64,000 nt of DNA from Stemphylium vesicarium. Taxonomy: Eukaryota; Ascomycota; Dothideomycetes; Pleosporales; Pleosporaceae. The stretch lies in contig QXCR01000013.1 of assembly GCA_004380135.1 (NCBI GenBank), positions 1 to 64,000 on the forward strand, in the 5' to 3' direction. A program made the position numbers and the translations under genes. This document shows positions 43,159 to 54,749 of the stretch, piece after piece (positions within the stretch are counted from its first letter, which is position 1; each line of letters starts with the position of its first letter). The notes under the pieces were generated by a model. The model was not told the origin of the DNA, searched no databases, and was given only the letters and a program-made list of their open reading frames with translations.

Positions 43159-45549
43159 TTAGACGAAGTGAAATGTCTGCTCTTTGAACTCTCCAGAATC
43201 CCGAAGATTCAACGCTTCTCCATTCATAAGCCCCGCAACAAAACATTCACCAACCAAACGATAGAAACCGCATCGTGGAAGTCCAGAATTGTTTTGATCA
43301 TCCCTTGGAAACTCTTTCTCAGGGTGTGACTGTGACTTCTTCTTTCCAAATGGGAACCGTCTTCTGATTGCCGTACTCATTCTCCCTCGTGATAACGGCG
43401 TCTCAACATCTTCATCGACATTCAGCCACGACGGGCAGTTCTTTCCTCGTTGTACTCTTTGAATCACAAAGGGCGTCGCACCCCCATACAAGACGCAAAC
43501 CTCATCGCCGACCGACGTGCTCAAAGGACCGCGACCAATGAATCCCTTTTCAGTGACGAAAAATACTCTGTAGTGGGCTCGATACATAGCGCGAAGTTGG
43601 AAAACATCTGGACCATCCAGGAACAATTTATTCAGTTCCTCCTCAGACAAGTCCAGATACTCGCCCAGGCAAAGTTTCCACGGGCCAATCCAATCTTTGA
43701 GCTTCCATTTCTTATCCGCAACAGCCACGCGCCTCTCCGATTTCCAAAACTCTAAGAGCTCCATTCTAATAGTCGGCTGTGAAGGGTTTGGGTCAACGTG
43801 GTAGCCGGGGAACAAGGTGCTGACAAAGGCTTCGACGAAGTCGGGATAGCGTTTGGCTAATAATACGTGCTTGTTGAAAAGCGTTGAGAACCAGATATCT
43901 GATATTGTACGGAACATTGAGTCATCGCCATCCGAGTTGGTTTCGTCGAGACCATGATAGATCTTCGCAATTTTGTCGGATAGGATGCCTTTGAGTGGAA
44001 GGATGCGATCGTCGGGCGACTCGATTAGGACTGCTCCAACACCCTTTGAAGAGGCAAAGGGTTTCTCCACCGCCATTGCCAAAGGTCTGTCAGCCGTCCA
44101 ATCGATTGTCTTCAAACTATCTTCCGCCCATCGTGGGACCCACGATGACTGTTCGTCCGTGGAATTATGGATGTCTTTTTTGGTCCTATGATAGACCATG
44201 TTCAGCACTAATAGTGCACCGCCTTTCGAATTTAGGTCGCCCGTCTCAATGCAATGTCTCACAACATCTCGATAAAGACTCCGCCAGTCACGCGCATAGT
44301 CTACACGCACCAGAGGGTATTTTTCCAGTTCCTGGCCTTCCGATGACATCCCTAACAAGGCATAAATCTTATCGTGAGGTACCGTCGATTGGAAGTTGCC
44401 TGCGTAGAGCAATCTTTGCGTCAACGAACTTACTCTATCGTAGGTACAATTGTTGATGAATGTCAACTGAACACGGTCTGGCAGCGCCGTCAGAAAATCT
44501 ACCGTGTCTGCATCGCCAAAGTGTTTGTCTAGAGTATGCGAGATGGGAAGACTCATCCATCGACTCGCACAAACCAATTGCTTCCAGTCAATTATTGAAG
44601 ACTCGTCAATCATCAGTATAGCCTCGAATGCGTAAGCGATCTCCTGAATCACCCAGATGCGCCCAAACCATGGTCTGCGCCCTATGCAGACGAGGCTCAT
44701 CCAGGCGCTCAAAGGCGCATCGTAGATATATTTCGTCATTAGATCCTTGTTAGGCCATCCCATGGAGTAGCCACTTGCTCTCTCTCCTTGTTTCATCTCT
44801 TCTTGCTCCATCTCTTCTTGAGTCAGCTTGTCAATATTCTCGATCAGAGTGACCGCTCCTGCTGCATTCGAGATGCACTCCTCTCTCCCAGCTTCTTCCA
44901 AATCAGATGCCGCGTCGCCAAGCCACACCAGCACACGGCGTGCACTGGCGTAGATATCCTTCATCCTGGGAACATGCAAATTTTTCTCCGTGATGTTTGC
45001 TTGGTTCAAGCAGACGGCATCTGCCCACAGAAGGTCCACCTTTTCTACATTCCTGACTCTCCTTAAAGCGGCTCCAAGATTCGCGGTGGCGGAAATTTTA
45101 GACCCGTTGACAAGGACCGTCTCTCGCTGATCTGAAGCGCCCCAGACATAGGAAAGGGCATCGAATTTGCCCACCACGTCATATAGATTGACTACTATAA
45201 GCTCGCAGCGTATATGGTCACAGTTGATGCAACCACCACTAGCGCACACACTGTTCTGACCGTGGTTGTTGCCTTGACTGCTGCCACAAAGGCTCAGATC
45301 TTGATGACGTAAGCGAAGCCGATTCCAACCCCAATTCCGAGTTACACATAGTTCATGCGACCTGCCCCTCGCGTCGTCAGCATCAGCATCGCTCGCGACG
45401 CTCTCAGTCTTGGAATTATCGCCACCGCAGCTTGTCTGGTCATCATTCAAGTGAACAGAAGGCAGAATATGCAACAGGCGGATCTGATGCGTCTTCAGCA
45501 GCTCTGGATAGAGTGAAGAGGGCTGACCAGTTGAGATGCGACGCGTCAT
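43159..45549 (-). CDS. Heterokaryon incompatibility (HET) domain protein
   Basis: Intact single exon of 796 codons. After a polar N-terminus of about 125 residues, the HET domain shows KFDALSYVWGASD, LLWADAVCLNQANITEKN and MKDIYASARRVLVWLGDAA, the three signature blocks. PLSAWMSLVCIGRRPWFGRI and WVIQEIAYAFEAILM follow, then a family-typical middle (KIYALLGMSSEGQ; RSLYRDVVRHCIETG). The C-terminal third has the end module VFFVTEKGFIGRGPLSTSVG and CVLYGGATPFVIQRV. HET proteins trigger cell death when genetically unlike hyphae fuse, and the domain is TIR-like. Here no linked partner gene is obvious. The intact frame amid damaged neighbours suggests a kept function. Confidence 0.93.
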   Translation of the reverse strand: MTRRISTGQPSSLYPELLKTHQIRLLHILPSVHLNDDQTSCGGDNSKTESVASDADADDARGRSHELCVTRNWGWNRLRLRHQDLSLCGSSQGNNHGQNSVCASGGCINCDHIRCELIVVNLYDVVGKFDALSYVWGASDQRETVLVNGSKISATANLGAALRRVRNVEKVDLLWADAVCLNQANITEKNLHVPRMKDIYASARRVLVWLGDAASDLEEAGREECISNAAGAVTLIENIDKLTQEEMEQEEMKQGERASGYSMGWPNKDLMTKYIYDAPLSAWMSLVCIGRRPWFGRIWVIQEIAYAFEAILMIDESSIIDWKQLVCASRWMSLPISHTLDKHFGDADTVDFLTALPDRVQLTFINNCTYDRVSSLTQRLLYAGNFQSTVPHDKIYALLGMSSEGQELEKYPLVRVDYARDWRSLYRDVVRHCIETGDLNSKGGALLVLNMVYHRTKKDIHNSTDEQSSWVPRWAEDSLKTIDWTADRPLAMAVEKPFASSKGVGAVLIESPDDRILPLKGILSDKIAKIYHGLDETNSDGDDSMFRTISDIWFSTLFNKHVLLAKRYPDFVEAFVSTLFPGYHVDPNPSQPTIRMELLEFWKSERRVAVADKKWKLKDWIGPWKLCLGEYLDLSEEELNKLFLDGPDVFQLRAMYRAHYRVFFVTEKGFIGRGPLSTSVGDEVCVLYGGATPFVIQRVQRGKNCPSWLNVDEDVETPLSRGRMSTAIRRRFPFGKKKSQSHPEKEFPRDDQNNSGLPRCGFYRLVGECFVAGLMNGEALNLRDSGEFKEQTFHFV

Positions 45550-46049
45550 TGGAGTAGAAGAGATCCATGAGGATTGTGCATTGAGGAGTGACTGGAAGAT
45601 AAGTATAAGGAGAGGCTGTACGCGCGCGCGCGTTGATGCTGGAGATAAGGAGGGCGGCGAACGTGTTGTTCCAAGCCTTCCCGCACCCTTTTGCCTAGCA
45701 GCTAGCGAAGTTGGGCATAGCCTACAATTTGGCAGGGCCGCCCCTGGGACAACTCAAATGGTCAACGCCTTCGACTACAGTCTCCAATCAGAGGCGTCCA
45801 GCTCTGTAGACACTTCACAGGATTTTCAACTCCCACCAAACTATCACCGGTAAGCACTCTGCTGCCTCCACGCAGACACGGCAGTTTCTTATACACACAT
45901 GATCACATTAAACTAAACACAGCTATCTGGTATCAAGCACACCACCCCAGTGATCCCCACACCCACATTCTTGAGACCCCCTCATCCCTCAACCCCAACC
46001 TCCAAATCAATTCCCATCCCAATATCATACAAAACCCACACCCACAACC
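45550..46049. other. Spacer between HET and LAA1
   Basis: It holds the HET promoter, with an alternating CG tract (CGCGCGCGCG) near 45620, and the LAA1 3' flank. No gene is supported. Confidence 0.5.
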
Positions 46050-49000
46050 CTACGCCCCAAAGTCCATCTTAAGCGCAATCTTAGGCATACCATCGTCCTC
46101 CCTACTAGTCTCCTGCCTCCTGGGTCCCTGTCCGCTCTTAAGTACAGATTCCATAAAAGCCTTTTGCTCCGCACTAAGCCCTGTGACCACACCTCTAAAC
46201 GCACTCTGATCAGCCCCAGCAATCTCCAGTAACTTGGCTGCCGTTTCCTGGGTAGCTTGCGGCTCCTTTTGCGCACGAGAAAGTAAAGCCGGGATGATGA
46301 TCTTGGTTGCAACTTGGCGTTGCGACGGCTGGGGCAGAGTGGAAATGAAGCTGACGAGGGTTTGCGCGAGTGTGGTGCGGGAGTCTTCGAGACCTTCTAC
46401 TTCTGAGGGCGTGGCGAGGAAGGAGAGGGTGGATGGAAGCAAGAGCTTTGCAAGGCTGGTTTCTAGAGCGCTCTTCTTGGGTAGGAGGAGTAGGGAGCGA
46501 CAGCATCCCGCTGCTACCTTGCTTGTCGTCACTGTGCCGAGGCAGTCGAAAAGATCATCGACGAAGCGTTGGACGAGTGGGTCGTTGGGCGTAAATGCTG
46601 ATGCGGCAGAGCTTAATAAGATGGTAGTCGCGAGGATTGTGTTCTTTTCACATGCGAGAGCTGCGTCAAACTCTCGCTTTTGGGCGTGTTTTAAGATAGC
46701 GAGGAATCTTGCCAATGTTGCTCGCAGTTGCTTGCTGGTGTCATCTGTCGCTTCAGCTTCGGGCGCTAGGCTGGTGATGAAGCGTTTGAAGATCGGCAAT
46801 GCTTGGGGAACGACTGTTGCTTGGCACGCTCCAGTGCTGAGAATGGTTGCGAAGATGTGGAGGATACAAGCGTGGAGGTCGGCCTTGATGATGGAAGGGA
46901 ACACTTGCGCAGCATCTACAAGAGCAGACAATGCCGTTGTGAGTAGAGCGACGGCCTCTTCGTTCATCTCATGACGAGCCTTCGCTTTGCTGTCCTCCAA
47001 TCCTGGTACTAGGCCTGATAGTACTAGCACCATGATCTTAGTCAGCTCAAACAGCTGGTCAATATCTTCAGAAAGATGTTCATCAGCGGCAGTGGTTCCC
47101 TGATCTCTCCTGGCAGATGGATGACCAAGGCACAGATTCCGCGTGATCTGGACAATGACTGTCTGAACAGTCAAGCCTTCAGTAAGAACCAAACGATCGA
47201 GCATGTCCATCGTTTCCGAGAACACAACCTCTTGATAGATAGCGTGACCGGATACCGAAGGTCGCAAAATCTTCTTCAAAGCTTGCAATATCTCCAGAAT
47301 CTGTTCTTTGGATGCTTGTAAATCGCCCGGACGACCTGCTAGAGCCTCAAACGCAAGCCCAAAAAGAACGAAGAAGAAGGCGACCGGCTCATCCCGATAG
47401 TTGATGTGATCGGCTCTTCCATTGGGGGTCGATTCTGACAATTCGGTTTTGCCATCGAGCGCATCGAAGACGAACTCGCTGTCTTCGTCGATGAGACTGG
47501 CAATAGCATCAACGAGATTGAGCCAAGTATCTTGGTAAAACTAAAAGACGTCAGCGCATGTATAGGAGTGCTCGGGAAGACTCCTACCTTCAAGAGCGTC
47601 TCACGGTTAAGCGCCGCGTAGATCGTGTCGAGACTCCCAGAAAGGGACGCAGAGCCCATCGAAGAAGAAATGTCAGGTTCGAATCGAAGGCGCGCGTATT
47701 CTCTCAAGGAAGCTAGCCAAAGCGGCGTCAACTTGGCAATGTGTGGCCTTAACACGTCCACCAGATAGGTTTGTTCTGCACTAGCAATCTGTAACTCGGC
47801 CCATGCAGAAAATACGGCCATCTTGACCATGACTTGAGCGTTCGAGCTCAACCCTTTGAGGTCGCCTATCGCTGCTGTCTCGGATTCGCCTACGGAATGT
47901 TAGTCGTGTGAAATGGTTTACAGAGTGTGAACACCGTACTTGAAAAGTTTTCAAGCGCTGACACAAGCAACTTCAGGATACGGCCCATTCGGTCTACATC
48001 TGTCACGATACCAGTTGCAATGAACGTAGCGCACACATTCACAGCTTCGGCTGCAAGCTCTGGTGATGAGTCGGCAGCGAATGCTGGTGTAAGCGCTGAT
48101 CCGATCTGAGCCTGGTATTGCTCAAGTAGCGTAACCTCGGCGAAATCTGGATCCGGTGTTTTACCAAACAGCTGTACGATGCGTTAGACCATACTGGATC
48201 CGGATGACTACTATGCATACCTTGAGAACCTGGTCAATGATCTTCAGACCACGTATTCTTAATTGAACAACACCAGCTGTAGATGCAGAGAATGCGATGC
48301 GCACAACGTCAGCTATTCTTTGCTGTAACGCCATGACACAGGGTGCTTCCTCTCGGAAAGCTGCCTCTTTGCCAACCATTGCAACGAGCTCGCTCAGACA
48401 GTCCATACCAAATGTACGGACCTGCCACTTGAGCAGTTCCTGGCTCACTTGCGCGCCATCGCCAGGCTCGGCTCCTGGCGCATTCGACGCGGATGCAAAA
48501 CCTGCAACTTCCTCATCCTGAAGATCAGTCGCGCCCGCTTTCGGTTTTTGTTCGATCTTGTCCTGAGTCTCGACCTTCTTTGTCTTTGTCAGAACAGAAT
48601 GGCAGCGCTGTACCCATGTCGCAGTATCAGAAAGTCCAGTCTGATGCAGCCAGTTGCGAATGATGTTGCGTACAACTTCATGCTCTGAATCTCGATCAAG
48701 CACATGCCACAGCTGATCTTCCAAACCTGGTTCAGCGACGCGTATGACTTCTTCTGCGTTGCGCCTCATGATGTTGTGCAAGCCATCGATCGCCATGTCG
48801 CGTATTTGAGTCGAACTGCTCTCTACAGAGCGTTGCAACTGTTTCACATAGGCCGAAAACTCCATATGACCGGGTGCATATAGCGAGACATGTTCCTGAC
48901 AACGCAAACTCTCGATGACAATCAACTCATCAGAATCGCTCTGGAACAACCCCACAAGAGTCATTATCAGGTCTCTTGCTTTTGCTACATCCTGCAGATC

Positions 49001-52000
49001 CGGACCGAGCACATTGACCGTGCTATCAACGCATCGTGCAATGACAGCAGGTGTCGGAATGTCAACCTCGATATTGGACGATGCGAGTGATGCCGACTCC
49101 TCATTATGCGTGTCGGCGGCATACAACTGCGCTAGCATGCCGAGGGTGCTTGTGACATAACTTGAGAAAGACAACCCAGCAGAGTCAGCGACTCGTGACA
49201 GACTGTCGATGGCCCAGAAATGCACGACAGGATGTGGATCATTGCCAAGAGACATCAGTATCCCTAGAATATTCTTCAAGTGGAAGCCAGCAGCCATGCC
49301 GCCCAACTGAGAGTGTATGCAACCAAGCGCAACTGCATAACCAGAGCGAGCATTGGGCTCACGATTGGCAACGATCTGGTCCACCAAGTAGTTTACTTCC
49401 GCGGTAGTGAGCGTATTTCCAGAGCTGTTGCATAGTCGCCCGAGTGCCTCTCCCGCAAGGTTCCGAATAAAAGGGTCGGGAAGAATGACAAACAGGTGAA
49501 GTAAATCTTGCATGACTTTCTCGACTGCCGCTCCTTTCAGACTACCGGGAGCAGAACGTGTCTCCTTTACTGCAACTTTCAAAGCAGACAAGACTGCATA
49601 CGCAATGTTGACCATCATAGCAGTCTTTCTGTTGATGTCTCGTTGCAGACTGCTTGCTGAGAGGAAAGACGTCATTTGTTCCAAGATGCTTTCTTGTATC
49701 CTAGCAGTTTGTAGCGGGAGACAGATTGCAAACAATTGAAGTGCCGCGTTGACCACTTCAGTGGCTGGCGGGTCGGGAAGCTCATGGGATTCGTCCGATG
49801 TCCTAATGTAAAGAGAGATCGAATCGTGTTCGCGTGCACCACAGACTGGAGAAAGAAGCGTCCGGTCGATGATAGCTTCGGGGCCATGTCTCGTGAGCCA
49901 GTGATGATGGGTACCAGTCTCTTGCTCTCCTGGTAAGGGCTTAATGTCGAATCCGCGCACTAGGCCAGTCACGCCAAAGCCATGGTTATCCGCTACCTCC
50001 CATATGCTTTCAAAAGTCCCTGCAGCGCTTGCGATGGCAGTACTGAACGAGCTTGTGGTGTAGTTATCGGGTTCAGCAAACGACGCGATCGCAAAAGGCA
50101 GCAAATTTGTTTGGAGCAACACTTCAGTACTGCTTGCTGGACTGAGTTCGACAAGTTTAGTGTAGCATTGAAGGACTCTCCTCCGGACCATCAGATCAAA
50201 ATCATGAAGCTGTAGTGCAGGGGATAGCCGTTGCGACATATCGTCCGTTGTTTTCTTCGCAGGCAGGGTGTTTAAGAACAGTGTGGTGTTCTGGAGCATT
50301 GCAGCCAGTCTCTTCGTGACGTCCAGCGTCAAGATCCGGCTGTTGAACTCCAAGAAGGTCAGAATGGAGCCTAAAGCACATTCTCGGACATGGGTCAGGA
50401 AGCAGAGCTCAAGGTAGTTTCTCTGCACCATGTTGTCTCGGTTCAAGGGCTTCGGCAACGCATTCTTCCACAACAAGAGTAGTTGCGAAAGATGGATCTT
50501 GACAAAGTTTGGGCCCAAGGTCATTAGTCCTCCGATCAGAATCCAGGCGACCTGGATTTGGGTAGATCCAATCCTGAGATCAGAGTTGCTGGCCGACTTC
50601 AACAGAGATGTAGCCTGTGAAAGTACTCTGGAGTTCACGTCCACGGAACCGTGTAGTGGTTGCGACGTGGATGTGCTAAGCACAGCAGAGAGGCCATTGG
50701 CCAAACCAACGCACTTCCTAGGCGACTGTCGGGGCCCTGCAAGAAGACCAAGTTCTCTGTTGACGCTGTTCATGCATATAGTCACAGCAGGAAGTAACTG
50801 GAGCGGACAAGCAAGGACAAAAGAGCGCAGACAAGCAGAGGCTGTCACCTGGACTGTGTAACTCGGATGTTGCAAAACCTGAAGTAAGGCGTCCCGGCAG
50901 GAATCTGCAATAACATTGGTAGCCGATCCAAGGCTGTCGAACAAGGATGACAGCGTGCTGAGAGCGCCGATCAAGGTTTGCTTGGTAGGCTCAGGACGCT
51001 CCTTCAACGCCTGCGGGTAGTCCTTGAGGATATCGTTGACCAAAAACCTTGCCGCGTTCAACTGTCCTGATTCTCCAAGCAGGTCGCGGCCAATGACGGT
51101 TTCCAAGATAACGGCGACGAACTTCCTCGTGCTAAGTGTGCGGTAACGGTTCTGTACAATGACGTTGCTACTGAGAACGTCCACGAACAAACTCCGTGCG
51201 ATCTCGGCATATTTGCTCTCGATGATATGCTCACCCAGGCCCTTTATTGTCTTCGTATAGCACACCGCGATTCCAGCTCTAGCGCGATTGCCAGACTGTG
51301 GTCGACAGTACTGCGTCGCGAGAAGTTTGAGAAGACTCTCGATAGTAAAGGAGAGCTGTGTCGCAGATTTCTTGGGCGCAGGCGATTCAGAGCGCTCCAT
51401 AACCATATCATCGCCATCGTCATCCCCAGGTTTCTTATTCTTCTTCTTCTGTGCCGTCCCCGCTCGTCTAAGACCCAGAATGGGAAGGTCGACTGGCGCA
51501 TTCTCAGAGTAATTCTTTACCAGCGCAGCGCTGATGCACGACGCGACTGCATGCCTCACGGACGATGAGGGGCTATCGATAGTCTTCCACGCCACATTCT
51601 GCAGTTTGTCGAAGTCGTTGGAGTTATCAAAGAAGGGCGTGTATCGCAGAAGTTGCTCCAAACAGAAGCACGCAGCCGCCTGGACGATGTGTGATTTGTC
51701 GGCGCCGGCGTTGCGCGCCTGTTTCCATGCATCTCTTGCGATGAGTTCATCCGCATGTGAGCTGACCCCTTTGAACACCTTTCCTACTGCCTTGAACAAG
51801 GCTGCTCTCAGTCCGGTATGATTTTGCGCAAACTTTACGAGACCAAGCAGGGTCTTGACGGCCAATGGCGACAATCCTATAGCACTATCTCCGGCAGCCT
51901 CGAAGATGGAGCCCAAGCAATGCGCAGCCGCGTGCTTCGTCCTGACATCCTTTTCGCTCTTGCCAGCCGCATTGAGTATGGCAACCGACTCGTTGATGGA

Positions 52001-52303
52001 TTCAAATAGCAGTTTCCGGTCTCCTTTTTCGAATATGCCAGCGATCGCTCGTCCCAGGTTGTTTCGAATAACGCGCGTGGGGGCGGGGGATGCGAGGTTG
52101 ACGATCTGGAATATCTCCCTCTTGATGTAGATTTGATGCGCCGAGGCACCATCGCCGTCTAGGGAGGCAACATGGCGTGCTAGGTCAGAGCTGAAGGTGA
52201 GCAGGTACAGGTCCTGCTGTTCGGAGGGGAGGGCGTGGAGCTTCTTGATGTCGAGTTCAGGGTTCGAGGGGCTTTCGCTCGAGGCTTGGTCGTCTGCTGG
52301 CAT
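46050..52303 (-). CDS. LAA1: LAA1/HEATR5-type giant HEAT-repeat protein
   Basis: Four exons: 52303-48221, 48171-47940, 47889-47588 and 47540-46050, joined by introns of 47-50 bp in consistent phase, giving 2035 residues. The length and helical HEAT-repeat composition match fungal Laa1 and animal HEATR5. Recognisable early blocks include HQIYIKREIFQIVNLASPAP, TKHAAAHCLGSIFEAAGDS and KTLLGLVKFAQNHTGLRAAL. Mid-protein blocks include LQLFAICLPLQTARIQESIL and GYAVALGCIHSQLGGMAAG, typical of HEATR5. Yeast Laa1 works with the AP-1 clathrin adaptor in traffic between the Golgi and endosomes. The last exon carries the conserved C-terminal part up to MPKIALKMDFGA. It is divergent to the TACO1-type gene. 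Confidence 0.93.
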
Positions 52304-52512
52304 GGCGGTATATCGTGGCGTGCGCCTTCAGTTTCTCGTGGTGAGACTATCGGAACTGGCTACTCATGTCGTAGGAAGGCCGTCATGACAGATGTCGATT
52401 GTGGAGATGCCGGTGGGTGCATGTGGGAGTTGCGGACCCCCGTCTTGGCAGGGACGGTGATCTCCCACTTTTTGGTTCGACGCTTAATGTTCCCCAGCAA
52501 TAGTCGCCCGGA

Positions 52513-53491
52513 ATGTCATCTTCATTGCGCCGTGCGGTAGTTTCCGCAGCTTCAGGAAATGGTTTGACTAGATGTACTTGTCGCCATGCTTCACAGCCCA
52601 GAAAGGTGCGCATAGCGGAGCAGGTGCGGTGTTTAAGTACCACTCCCGCCTTTCTGTCAGGCCACTCGTAGGCGACACCGCGTTCATGTAGTTCAATGGA
52701 TCTCATACTAATTCAATGCCAGGAAATGGGCTACTATCAAGCACGACAAGGCGAAAAATGACGCTGGTAAATCGAAACAACGGTCGCTCATGACCCGCGA
52801 CATCACGAATGCCGTAAAACTCGCTGGGCCGAACCCCGACCTGAACCCCCGCCTCGCTCTCGCTATATCCACAGCCAAGAAGTCGGCCGTCCCAAAAGCC
52901 TCTATCGAAGCCGCTATAGCACGTGGACAAGGTCTCTCTGCAACAGGCGCTGCACTCGATTCGCTCGTCCTCGAAGCCATCCTCCCACCATCCATCGCCA
53001 CCATCATAGAATGCCAAACCGACAACAAGCTCCGCGCACTCTCCGACCTTCGCTTACTTGTAAAAGAAGCCGGCGGCACAGTATCCACGGTATCCTTCAT
53101 GTTTGAAAAGAAAGGGCGGATAATACTACGAAAGGCGGATGGCGTGACCGTAGACGAGGTACTCGAGCCAGCACTAGAAGCCGGCGTAATCGATGTAGAC
53201 GAGGATGACGAGGGCAGAGTGGTTCTCTACACCGAACCTGCCCTGACGAACAAGACAGCCGACAAACTATCCAAGGAACTGAACCTTGAAATTGAGGAGA
53301 GCGAGATCATCTACGACCCGAACGAGGACACCAAAGTGCCATTGGAAGATGAGGGTGCGGCGAAAGAGTTGAGTAGATTCTTGGACGATCTGCAAGAAGT
53401 GCAGGGTGTGCAGGGAGTGTACATGAACTGGGCCAAGGGAAGCATAGGCGATGAGCTATGGGAGGAGCTAAGAGGGAAGACGACTGCTTGA
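52513..53491 (+). CDS. TACO1: Mitochondrial YebC/TACO1-family translational factor
   Basis: Exon 1 is 52513-52667 and exon 2 is 52723-53491, with a 55-bp intron (GTAGGC, branch ACTAAT, CAG), giving 307 residues. The intron splits the signature GHSKWATIKHDKAKNDAGK, and this fixes the upstream exon. The first 45 residues (MSSSLRRAVVSAASGN, RHASQPRKVRIAEQVR) are Arg/Ser-rich without acids and fit a mitochondrial presequence. Domain 1 has LAGPNPDLNPRLALAI and GQGLSATG. Domains 2 and 3 carry EAGGTVSTVSFMFEKKG and a long acidic tail. Human TACO1 and yeast Dpc29 aid mitochondrial translation, in human that of COX1. It is divergent to LAA1 and convergent with PET100; both this and PET100 serve cytochrome oxidase. 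Confidence 0.95.
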
Positions 53492-53676
53492 TACCCTCCC
53501 TACGTCCACATGGCGTCTGCATCTGTATAATACAGTGTTGTACAATAATGTACATATCCCCTCGAGTATGTCCTGATCACCTGAACGCCGTTCATGCAAA
53601 GTGTCGTGTTCTGCAACGTCACGAACGTCATGTACCCGCTTGTATTCTGTGACGCATCTTTCCAGTCACATCCATC

Positions 53677-54134
53677 TCACTCTCTCCCCTCCCCACCCAT
53701 CTCCCTCAACCGTTCGCTCTCCTCTCTCCTCCTCTTATTCTCTAAATTCCTCGCCTTCAGTCTCTCCAACTCCTTGGCAATCTCATCGCGGTCATACGGT
53801 ATCTTGTGCGTCTGGCCCGGCTTCGGCCAGAAATCTGGGACCGTGAACTTGCCGTCGAGGTTCGTCCCGAAGTAGTACATTATACTGATGGGGAAGAGGA
53901 TGTACATTCCGAACTATGCAGGACTGTGTTAGTATGTGGTGGCTAGTCGAATTGTATTGAGTTGCTGGGACGAGGGGGAAGGGATATTGGAGGGTGGAGG
54001 GGAGCGGAGCGGAGGGGAGGACATGGTATTGTGATGCGTGCGAGACAAGCGGGCTACGCTGCGCTGCGATGCGAGCGACAATCGAGGGTTACTGCATAAC
54101 GTACCTTGGCGACTTCAAGGTTTGGGCCGCCCAT
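53677..54134 (-). CDS. PET100: Pet100, cytochrome c oxidase assembly protein
   Basis: Exon 1 (54134-54105) encodes MGGPNLEVAK only; exon 2 (53913-53677) continues FGMYILFPISIMYYFGTNLD, GKFTVPDFWPKPGQTHKIPY and a charged coiled tail (EELERLKARN-like). The total is 88 residues, a normal Pet100 length. The single membrane helix after the short N-terminus and the PDFWP motif identify it. Pet100 is an inner-membrane chaperone used in assembling complex IV, working with Pet117 and Mr-1S-type factors. The 191-bp intron is long for this region and holds a purine-rich tract (GGAGGGTGGAGGGGAGCG). Confidence 0.93.
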
Positions 54135-54749
54135 GATTGAGGTATGTGCGACGGATTATGCGATGTTGGTTCACTGTAGCTTTGGCGCGTTGCGGTTTTG
54201 CGGAACTTTTGCTCGGTGGCCCGACAAACGGGGTGTGGAGTGATGATGCCGGTACAAAGAATCTCAGATCGGACCGGTGATGGTTCGGCGATATCTCTTG
54301 CGCTCGATCTAATCTTCAGCCTTACGCCGCGTACCCCACTTGGACCTTGGGGAAGGGCACCTAGGTAAGCTCACCGCGGCGGAGCTTCACATGCGCATGC
54401 CCTTGTCTATGTGCCATGACCCATACTCCCATGTAAATCTAGCTTTGGCTGACTACATTCACCGCCAGAGAAACCGATCATACTTCCAATAGCAATGCAT
54501 TTACTTCCCATGCGCCCAGTCTCAGACAAACGCTCACTCTGTACCGATGATCCCACACCTCCGCACCCCCAAGCCTCGGCTCAATGACACTTCACCCCAG
54601 AATCTCCAGGCGCGCCGCAACAAACGGCCTGCAGCCTTCATAATCAACAACCAGCCCTCTTCTTCTTAACTCCTTCAGCACCCCAGAGTCCCAGCCAAAG
54701 AATCCCGCTTCCCCACAGACTCACGTCCATCAACAAACCCACCGCAACC
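54135..54749. other. Divergent promoter region of PET100 and the isomerase gene
   Basis: No gene is seen. The leader just before 54750 is CA- and CCAAC-rich, typical of a fungal 5' UTR. Confidence 0.5.

Noticed and set aside
45614..45640. Alternating CG tract upstream of the HET gene as a possible Z-DNA or CpG signal
   Set aside because: It is short, and nothing else in the sequence supports a function.
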